Shown piece by piece: positions 55,507-64,000 of a stretch of 64,000 nucleotides of DNA (position 1 is its first letter; each line of letters starts with the position of its first letter). Under the pieces are notes generated by a model that worked only from the letters and a program-made list of their open reading frames with translations, made no database searches and was not told the origin of the DNA. Where the stretch lies: positions 1,922,001-1,986,000 of the forward strand of contig CP087206.1 in assembly GCA_020912385.1 (NCBI GenBank), in the 5' to 3' direction. The translations under genes were made by a program, and so were the position numbers. The stretch comes from Neofusicoccum parvum. Lineage: Eukaryota; Ascomycota; Dothideomycetes; Botryosphaeriales; Botryosphaeriaceae.

Positions 55507-58500
55507 TCACCCCGTCAAAACCTCCCCAAACAACCCCTCCCCCACGCCCCCCAACACCCCCTCCAACACCCCCACAACCTCCCTGTCCCCGCACCCCTTC
55601 CCCACGCTCACTCCCACCGCCCGCACGAACAGCGGGTACAGCCTCTGCAGGTGCCTCTGGCCCTCTGCCTCCTCGACGCCCGTCCCGGGGATGGCCTGGG
55701 GCTCGCAGTCCAGCGCGCGCAGCTCGCGCAGCACGAACAGCAGCTCGTCGCGCAGGCTGGCCGGCTGCGGCATGCGGCCGCGCAGCGGCTGGTCCGCGAT
55801 GTACGACTTGAGCGGCAGGGCGGCGCGCAGGATCAAGAAGGGCGCCGCGGCGCGGGCGAGCGCGACGCGCTGCGGGTCGCTGGCGGCGCCGGGCGCCCGT
55901 CGCCGCACGAGGTCGAGCAGCTCGCGCAGGCAGAGGTACGACATCTTCGAGCGCGGCGTGGGCGCCGGGTCGCGCGTGCGGCCGTGGCGGAGCCGGTAGA
56001 GCGAGGCGAGCGGCGGGGCCGAGGCGAAGTCTGGGGGGATCTCGTCGACCGAGGGAGGGTGGATGAGGGAGGTGTGGAAGAGGGTCGAGGTGTAGGTGCG
56101 GCGGATGGAGTCGGGGATGTATGAGGCACCGAGGCCGGGTGTGATGATGTCGCGGAGGGTGGTGAGGGATTTGATGTCGAAGGCTTCGTCTTCGAGGACG
56201 ACGCTGGGCGAGGGAGCCGCGGCTGGATCGGCGTGTGCGATGCCGTTTGCCATGGCTACAATCTCTTGCCAGATTGGGATCATCTGGTCCTCTTTGATGG
56301 ACAAACTCTGCGCATTGGCTAGAGCTGGGCCTAAGATGCTTAGTGCTGTTGTCGTGGCCTTCTGCCATAAGCTTGGAGCTTTGCCATGGACCTTCCATTC
56401 GTACTTCAGACGGATTGGAATAACAAGACTCTGCAATGCAGAGAGCAGAGCACCATTGGCGAACAACTCCGTGCTGCTGATGTGTTCTGCCACAAGATGT
56501 TGAATGCGATCCATAGATGCCTTGCTCAACGCAACCCAAGTGTTCCCATCGCGCGTGCCGATAGGAGGAGGCCTTCCGAAAGGTAGAGCGGCGAAGTCGG
56601 CCAGAAGCTTGACTATTATTGTAGGCACTCCATCGGAACTGGTCTTGATAATCTTGATGCCACCGAGGACCTCTTTTTGTAGAGGAGTTAGAATATCTCT
56701 GTCTGACGTGTATGCATCTCTTTCCTCTGTGACAATGCAGGTGCGTAGATTTGCTGACACCTTTGACAGGGCCTCTGCATCCAGATCCTTGCCAACAAGA
56801 CGATAGAATTCTTTGAAGCAACGGACATAGGCTAGATATGCTTCGTGGTTGCCAGTTGTGGAAGGGTACTCCGCATGGTCGGTCGGTGATCCATCAAGCC
56901 AGATCTGTGCCGCCTTTTGAACAGCACCTTCGCCAACAAGTTCGGCAGTCTCAAGCTTGCTAAGAAGGCCGGCAACTGCGTCATATGTAACAGCATTGAC
57001 GGCTTGGGAGCCGCAGGCCAGATATTGCCGGAAGTAGTCCAGCATGGATTCCCAGAGAGTCGAAAAGCGAGGCGCACTCAGAATGCTTTCAGGATACGCG
57101 CTGAACAACTTGACCAGGCCATTGAGAATGATGCGGCTGGTCTCTACCCACGAGTGTGCTTCCTCCGGGTCTGCATTGGTGGAACGGAAAGCTTGGTGTT
57201 GCTTGATATCGAAATCCAACAAGCGGAACATGATCACTCTGAGACAGAGGTTCCAAGAGGCAGGAGAGATCTGATCTCCGTAGTTGTCGAAGATTCGAAG
57301 AAGGGTGTGCAGAGTACCGTTTCTGACTTCGGCTCGACGATCGTGAGCAATGGTAGCGATGCGCTCCAAAAGATGCAACCACATGGCAGGGATTGACCGC
57401 GCTTGAACACCTTCCTGAATCTGTTCTTCAGGGTTGGGCGCATCAATGGATTTGGTAGCCAATTCCTCCATCGCTGCGGCATCGGCGCGGCCATGAAGGT
57501 AGTCGGAGACGTTCCAGAAGTAGGTGATGGTCTGCAGCCATGTCAGAACATTGATTGTGAATGATTAAAAGTCAGACTTACAGTCAGCGAGATGTTCAAA
57601 TCCTCTCCCTGGTCACAGAAGAAGTACAAGAGATCTAGGAGCAAGAAGATTGCATCATCAGGAATAGCAGTCAGGAAGTCAGAACAGACCAACTGCACAG
57701 AGCTGAAAGAAAGCCGTCCCAGCTTTGTCGCAATCATCTCAGAAGAACTCTGAACTTTGGCCTCGTTCGCTGTGACGTCTTCGGCCGAGGCGCCGTCCTG
57801 GATTTTGGTTCCGAATCCAACGAAGACGCTTCGTGCAAGCAGGAATACCATGTTCCAACCGACTTGGAGAGAATCACCGCACTGCTCGAGGACGCTCTTG
57901 AGGGAATCTAAGACGACGACATGAACTTCGATATCAGTCTCATCGAGCTCGTCCTCGGGTTCACTTGCACCTTCGTACAGAGAATCCACAACGAGCTGGA
58001 GCGCTGACAGAACCCGGGCGTGGATCTCGTTTTTCAGGGGTTGGTCTTCTGCCTGCGTTTCCTTGGCGACGTCTTGCACAAGACGACTAAGAACATCCAC
58101 TGACAAGAGACGAACTGAACTGGTTATCTTCGTACTGCTAGCAACGGATACTAGGGCTTTGACTAGTAATGACCAGCCACTAACGTCGGGATCGAAACTA
58201 ATCAAACGGTTCGCGTTGAGCGTTCCAAGATCGCCGAGCTTGTTCAAAGAAAAGACGTAGTCCTGAACATGAAGCTCAGTCTTGATGCTGAGTCCGAAAC
58301 TGCTCAACTTCCGTTCATGAGCACTCGGCGTAGAGGCTACCTGACTTGCGTTGGCCGCGCTGGGTTGGCCTTCGAGGAGGGTGCACAATGAAGTCAAGAC
58401 CTGGACGAAAGATTCGTTGGGAAAGTCCACAGTGCTCTCAAACAGGCGCGAAGCTGCAGCTTGAACGGCAGCGACCTCTGGACCCATGATCTGAGCCATA

Positions 58501-60891
58501 GCACCGCCATCATAACGGTTTCCTCGGTGATCTCGTCCGCTGCTCGTGGAGTTGGCTGCTGCCATGATCATATCCGCTTGCTGCAACGTCTCGAACACAA
58601 TTGACCACGCCGACTCCAATGTTGGTCCCAAAGCAATGGCCAAGTTCAGTAATGCTCTCAGACACAGCAAATTGCGGGTGCTCAGAGTGGGTGGCCCTGT
58701 GTCCATTGATGTGCGCCTGTTCTTGTCTGAGGCTTGGCTGACAAGATTGTCCACGCTTAGTAGTCCCCCTTTGTTGCCATACCCTGTAGGAGTCTCCGTG
58801 CCCGAAGTCTTCGGGTTGGAAACGGAGGCTGTAAAGATTGTCGGAGGCACAGCGGCTTTTCCAAGCGTGGTCAAGAACGCGTCGCGCGGAGTAGAAAGAC
58901 GCAATAGGCCAGCGATTTGTGTAAACTTCTGGATTGACCGGACCAGGTCATGGTAGTATTCGTTATCAAGCGCAGCGTTTAGGAATGTCGAACATGTCGC
59001 GAGAACGGCTGGCCAACAGTCATTGATGGACTCTGCAGTCATCTTGATTGCCTCTTCCGCGGGGTTGTGCTTTAACTCCAGGGGATTGATTGGCACTGTT
59101 CTGCGGCGAAAAGACTGAGACCGCGCCATTCGACTCTTCGGCTTCTCCTCAATAGGCGTACTGGGAGGCTCTTGCTGCGCCGCTCCTTTCTTGCCCTTCT
59201 TCCTTCCACCCTCTTTATGCACCGTAAGTGGTAGAATGAACTTAGCAAGGCTCTCGGAAAAATTGTTGATACAGCTCAAGACCAGGCTGTAGATGTAGGT
59301 TTCCGGCAGAGTCGGCGGTTCCTGCTTGTCCAGGTGATCCATGCACGGGATCCTCAGAGTGCTCCACTGCGTACTGATTCCAGGAACACTGGATAGATTC
59401 GGTGCACCGCCAATGATCCCGACAGCCCCAGCCTCAAGCGCTGCTTGAGCGTCGGGCAAGACATCCTCCTCAGGAGGGGCATTGACGGGAGCGGTGGAGT
59501 GCTGGCCAAGTCCAATAAGGGTGGGCTTTTCCGTGGAAAGGCGAACGAAGACAGCGAGATTGTCTCGAATAATGGACTTCTTTCCTTCTTGGGCATCATA
59601 CTGTGCATAGATCTGGATGATGAGGTTGGGATCGGAGTAGACGTTTCGGAAAACCTCCATGCACATGGCACGTTTCCAAGGGAGCGCCGCATCCGGATCA
59701 AGCATATGATTCAGCAAGCCTAGGGCCATTTCGCATTCTGAAGGCACGATAGTCAAGTGTTGTCTGAGGATGAGGTTGAAGACTCGCATAATCCGTAAAG
59801 TAATTGAGAAGGTGAGGCGCTCGGACAAGCTCTTTATGATAAGCGGCATGATATGCGAGCGGAGAATGAAAGCTTGTTCGGGATGGGTCAAGAAAAGGCT
59901 ACCATGGTTGCTCAGGACTGCTTCGATCAGCTCGAGCCCTGAGGCCTGTGAGATTGCTGAGAAGCGGATTGACTGAGGTTTCCCGCCCTCGGTCAAGAGG
60001 CAGATGTCGCGGAAGACCTGGAGGCTAGTGAGTGACTTGGTATATGCGTATCACGTGGACATGTTCACCTTGTAAGCATCGTTGGCGGAGGGTCGTACGG
60101 AGATGTTGCCGTCGTCTCCGGGAACCTCGGTCACAGTTGGGATTTGCAATTGCTTCTCTGACGGGACATCAGCGCCGCTTCGGTCATAGTAGGACGGTAT
60201 CTTACCATCTTCAACCACGACTTTCTCGAAGGTGGAGATGACAAGCTGTTGCAAGGTTGCCGCGGCAGTTGCGCTTGCGACGGGATTCTTAGCCGTCTGC
60301 AAAGTCGAGCACACCTGCAAAACGCTGGACAGGAGCTCATTGCGGACATCGTCAGAGTAGTTTTGGATGAGCGACGGCAGGGCCTGGAGGATCTTGAGCT
60401 GGATATCCAAGCCTGGAGCATCATCAGCGTCTCGGATTGGCGGCGGATATCACGGTCACGGAATTACTCAGTTGGCAGGAATCGCGGAAGCCATCCAACA
60501 CCTCTTTCAGCCTGCTCCGCGGTACAGCACACATGACGATGAGGCGCTGGAGGCACACGACAGCAGAACCGGCGAATTTGGCATTTTGGGTAGCGCATGC
60601 CTTGACGAAGGGATCGATAAATTGGGTGCGCCGGGCCAAGTCTTTCCAGCATTAGTCACGCAAAGCAAAGAAGAAGCACAAAGGACAGTACCAACCGGCG
60701 GCTAGCTGGGCCTCGGAAGTGGAGGGCAGGGACCTGAGGTCCTGCAACGACTTGTCTGCGGCCTTGGGGAGCTCGAGTCAGCCGGGATCAGCCTGCGCGG
60801 GGAACAGACGCACATTGCGCAGGTCGGGATTCTTCCTCTTGGACTCGTTGACGAGATTGGCGAGCTCGGAGGACAGAATCTGGGAGGTCAT
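55507..60891 (-). CDS. MON2: MON2 family endosome/Golgi trafficking protein
   Basis: Six exons: 60891..60814, 60762..60696, 60641..60468, 60412..60069, 60017..57582 and 57531..55507, 1707 aa. The N-terminus [20 protein letters not shown] and [19 protein letters not shown] is the DCB region shared with large Arf exchange factors. [20 protein letters not shown] with [20 protein letters not shown], and [15 protein letters not shown] to [12 protein letters not shown], continue into the HUS box. The long C-terminal part is helical and HEAT-like ([20 protein letters not shown]). There is no Sec7 catalytic domain, which separates MON2 from BIG/GEA. MON2 works with Dop1 and the flippase Neo1 in endosome-to-Golgi recycling. 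The acceptor of intron 1 could also lie nine bases earlier without changing frame. Start codon is 364 bp from the divergent MMS2 gene. Confidence 0.9.
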
Positions 60892-61254
60892 GCTCGATTC
60901 CGGGCGTTGGGCGGCATCGAGAGGCTTGTCTGGAGGGCGGGCAGATGCTTGCGTGGCTTCAGTTGCGACGCGACACGTGAAGCGCTCCGGCGCCGCGCCA
61001 AGCCGCACCCCTGCTCCGGCCGGGCAGCCCTGCGGCGAGCCTGGCCCGCACCCGAGGTGGGCTGTTGCTCGTCCTGTCAACACCAACCACCACCCACCAA
61101 CCCTCGCCGCGCGCCGTCTGCCCGCCCCCACATCTCCCCTGCGCCGCCGTCGCCGTGCCCCGCACCCCGCGCGCCATCCTGTTCTTCACTGCGACCGCAG
61201 CCTCTCGACACATCCGCACATCCTCGCCGACCAAGTCCTACCCCGCTGCACACC
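60892..61254. promoter_or_regulatory. Divergent intergenic region between MON2 and MMS2
   Basis: 363 bp between opposite start codons; GC-rich, no named element seen. Confidence 0.55.
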
Positions 61255-61837
61255 ATGGGCGCCAAAGTGCCGCGCAACTTCCGCCTGCTGGAGGAGCTGG
61301 AAAAGGGCGAGAAGGGCCTGGGTGCTGAGGCGTGCTCCTACGGCCTGGAGAATGGCGACGACCTGCTCATGTCCAACTGGAACGGCACCATCCTCGGCCC
61401 TCCCCACGTGCGTACCCCGCTGCTAGCCTTGCCAAACGCTGCAGAGCTGACCTCGCCCGTCGCAGAGCGTGCACGAGAACCGCATATACAGCGTCCAGAT
61501 TCACTGCGGCGAGCAGTACCCTGACGTCCCGCCCGAGGTGACGTTCGTCTCCAAGATCAACGTGCCCTGCGTGAACCAGAGCAACGGAAAGGTATATTGT
61601 CGCAGGCTACACGGATTTGACAGACGGCTGGCTAAGTGGAAACAGGTTGATCCCTCCAAGCTTCCTTGCTTGATGCAGTGGAAGAGGGAATTTACCATGG
61701 AGACGATTCTCATTGAGCTGAGGAGGTAGGCGGACCCCGTCCTGTCGTTTGCAGAGCACACACTTACAATGCAAAGGTACATGGCCCTCCCGCAGCACAA
61801 GAAACTGCCGCAGCCTCCCGAGGGCTCGTCCTACTAG
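61255..61837 (+). CDS. MMS2: Ubiquitin-conjugating enzyme variant MMS2 (UEV)
   Basis: Four exons: 61255..61407, 61466..61591, 61646..61725 and 61777..61837, 139 aa, the usual length. It starts [20 protein letters not shown] and keeps the E2 fold: [40 protein letters not shown] and [12 protein letters not shown]. The active-site Cys and HPN triad of true E2 enzymes are absent, as expected for a UEV. MMS2 pairs with Ubc13 to build K63-linked chains on PCNA, supporting error-free DNA damage tolerance. The very short last exon ends PPEGSSY, typical for fungal MMS2. All junctions are GT-AG. Confidence 0.95.
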
Positions 61838-62299
61838 GATGCAGCAGTCCATTCGCGTCGTACAGGTATCTCCAGGTTGGAACGAGCGGACGGCGCGCAA
61901 CATTTGTAGGGCGCGCTGGGTTGAATGCGGCCGCCGGGCTCAATATCTTTTTTAACCCCTGCATGGGCGTGGAGTTTAGGACTTGATGGAGAACGAGCAG
62001 TGAACTGCAGCGAATTCATTTACTTTTGCCAGTGCCATTGCTGCCCAAGGAGGCAGCTCTGAATTGTTGACTGTTGGCTGTCGGCCTGAGGTGATGATCA
62101 CACCCACCACCTCGTTCCCGTATGCCGGGGCCCGCCTCGCACACGACCCCGTCGTGCCCGACCGGTGAAAGATATTGTTCGGGTGGGGGCGAGAACACCT
62201 ATGACGACATTACCACGTGACCGCGCGCGACTCGCAAAATCTCCGACGACACTCTCCCGCCCGACACGGCCAGCCTCCGCATGGCCCACCGACACATGC
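61838..62299. other. Intergenic, no gene seen
   Basis: About 460 bp between the MMS2 stop and the LYR gene start. Confidence 0.5.
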
Positions 62300-63299
62300 A
62301 TGCCGAACTTTGTGGTTCCCAAGCGCTCAGGAGCACATCGCGTAGCTGGTGCGCCCCTGCTCCCGCTTCAATTCCTCCACTCGCACAACTTCGTCGAGCT
62401 GACTCTGCGCCTCGCGTCCAGCCATCGCGCTCTACCGCGCCCTCCTCACCCAATGCGCCGCCCCTCCGCTCCCGCTGGCTGACGATCAGCGCGCCGCCCT
62501 GCGCAACATCGTGCGCAACAAGTTCCGCCGCAACCGCCACGTCCACAGCGCCCGCCTGCTCAAGCTCTCCTTCACCGCCGGCTACGAGCTCCTCGACACG
62601 CTCGACCGCGCATCCTCCTCCCCCGCCGCCCCCTCCTCCCTCCTCACCACCCTCCTCACCACCGCGCCCCCTCACCTAACTCAACCCCCGCAAGGCCGCA
62701 AGCTCCCCCCACCGCGCCTCACCCCCTCCCCCGAAGCCTGCCCCCCCGCCGAACGCAAGGTCCTCGCCGTGCGGCCGCGCCCGGCCGCCGCGCTCGGCGG
62801 CTCCGGCGTGCGCCGCGTCCCGCGCATCGTGTCGGCCAACCTGTTCCCGATGCTGCGCCTCGCCAAGCCGCAGCCGCGCTCGCTGTCGCGCGTCATCACC
62901 GACAAGGTCAAGCAGCGCCAGCGCCGGCTGAACCTGCGCGGCGAGGCCGCCGACGGCTGGGCGTGGGTGGCGGCGCAGGAGGACGGGTGGGATGGGGTGC
63001 TGGCGGAGGTGTGCGGCGTGCGGGAGGATGCGGAGGGCGAGGGCGGGAGGTGGGTGGATGAGCCGTTGCACCTGGTGAGGGCGATTTCGGGGCAGTTGGC
63101 GATGCAGAAGGTGGGGTTGGAGGAGTTGGTGGGGAAGATGCAGGGGATTGTGGATAAGGAGGAGGAGTTGGCGAGGGTGGAGGGAATGCAGAGGAGGAGG
63201 GAGAGGAGGGAGAGGATGATGGACAAGAGGAGGGAGGAGGATGTGAGGAAGCTTTTGGGACGGTCTGCGGATAGTAGAAAAGGTGGGAAGCCTATTTGA
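62300..63299 (+). CDS. LYR-motif (Complex1_LYR) protein
   Basis: Two exons: 62300..62348 and 62422..63299, 308 aa. The intron sits just ahead of the LYR helix; joined exons give VPKRSGAHRVAAIALYRALL with L-Y-R. The next conserved block is NIVRNKFRRNRHVHSARLLK and SFTAGYELLDTL, as in the LYR family, whose small members act in mitochondria in iron-sulfur delivery or respiratory complex assembly. This protein is much longer than the 80-120 aa LYRM proteins: it adds a Pro-rich linker, RIVSANLFPMLRLAKPQPRS, and a long Arg/Glu-rich coiled coil to the C-terminus. Such extended forms are frequent in ascomycetes, without a fixed role. The basic N-terminus could serve mitochondrial import. Confidence 0.83.
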
Positions 63300-64000
63300 G
63301 AGCGGGCGGTCTTGAGCTCCTTCAGAGAAGTAAAAAGTACGGCTAAAGAGACCTTTTTCCGGCCCACATATCGAGGTCTTCCAGTTCAAGTACATACCGG
63401 CAGTATAGTCGTAAGCGACACATACTGGACTCGATGTCTCAACCAAGCGTGATATACTTCAGCTTCAATTGTGGACTTGGACTCGGTGTCAACGGGAACT
63501 TGCCCGATCCCAGCCTCTCCGCAAATCCGTCGGACGGCCTGATCATAAGAACGCTCGAGATTCCGTATGGTGAAATTGCCGCACATCGCCCGAGATGTAA
63601 CTCAATGCAACTTATTCATCAATTTTTATTATCTGTGTAACAAGACACACTCGCCTGTCATCGGTGAGAAACAATTCGAAACGGCCATCGGTAGCAGTAT
63701 CTGGTGCGTTCCAACGGTCCTCACGTTCTTCTTGGCATACTGCAAATATGCTCGCATGTCACGGAGGCGTTGCTTGTCATCGATCGCCTTGTAGTCATAC
63801 AGACCTAGGTAAAAAGATCACTCAAGGTGATTCGGGACGGCATGATGATTGCGCTCTTGGCCAGAAAAGAGATTGCAGATAGGGTAAAAAAAAGCTCAAG
63901 GCTGAAGGCTGAAAGCAGCCTTGTCTGTCACGTATCGACCACTTGGCTCGGGGCAATGTATGGCACAGACTTCCCTGAAGTTTCAACTAAGCGTGGTTGT
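63300..64000. other. Right-edge region with an unassigned minus-strand coding-like fragment
   Basis: On the minus strand one frame (63586..63386) reads CGNFTIRNLERSYDQAVRRI followed by CGEAGIGQVPVDTESKSTIE, and two overlapping frames between about 63830 and 63620 read LYDYKAIDDKQRLRDMRAYL and EEREDRWNAPDTATDGRFEL. Composition looks coding, but the frames do not join without a shift or unseen introns, and no family is recognised. It may be an exon set of a gene, or a degraded one. Confidence 0.3.

Overview
This window is from a filamentous ascomycete (Pezizomycotina), most likely a dothideomycete. The evidence is short GT-AG introns of about 45-100 nt, compact genes on both strands, and families typical of the group: Clr5, HET, NACHT-ankyrin, SAT4/PTH11-like rhodopsin, Zn2Cys6 regulators and small BTB/POZ proteins. 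Exon coordinates were worked out by hand from splice signals and frame continuity. Where they are given, the summed exons are a multiple of three and the conserved motifs fall in frame.

Layout. 1-218: 5' end of a Clr5-domain gene (-). 1.3-2.7 kb: rhodopsin-like membrane protein (-). 4.4-8.6 kb: hydrolase-NACHT-ankyrin NLR-like gene (-) with an in-frame TGA. 10.5-12.5 kb: 5'-truncated Tad-type LINE with target-site duplication. 12.7-33.7 kb: a housekeeping block with family X DNA polymerase, HAD phosphatase, BED/Zn2Cys6 regulator, SCAP-like sterol sensor, ACL4 and GIR2 (divergent pair), TTC1-like TPR protein, FAM50/XAP5 and a HEI10-like RING protein. 34.5-43.1 kb: an accessory block with a small secreted Kre9/Knh1-like protein, a decayed BTB relic, and four BTB/POZ genes in tandem, the first carrying a second LINE fragment. 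43.9-55.2 kb: dual C2H2/Zn2Cys6 regulator, a diverged beta-tubulin, an F-box protein, a P450 with a premature TAA, a secreted alpha/beta-hydrolase and a HET protein containing an in-frame 18-bp repeat array. 55.5-63.3 kb: MON2, MMS2-type UEV and a LYR-motif protein, followed by an unidentified fragment at the right edge.

No biosynthetic cluster, CRISPR array or prokaryotic-style system is present, and no RNA gene was recognised by eye. The most notable signals are the BTB tandem family with its relic and LINE hit, two otherwise intact genes each broken by one nonsense codon (NLR and P450), and the hexapeptide-coding minisatellite inside the HET gene.
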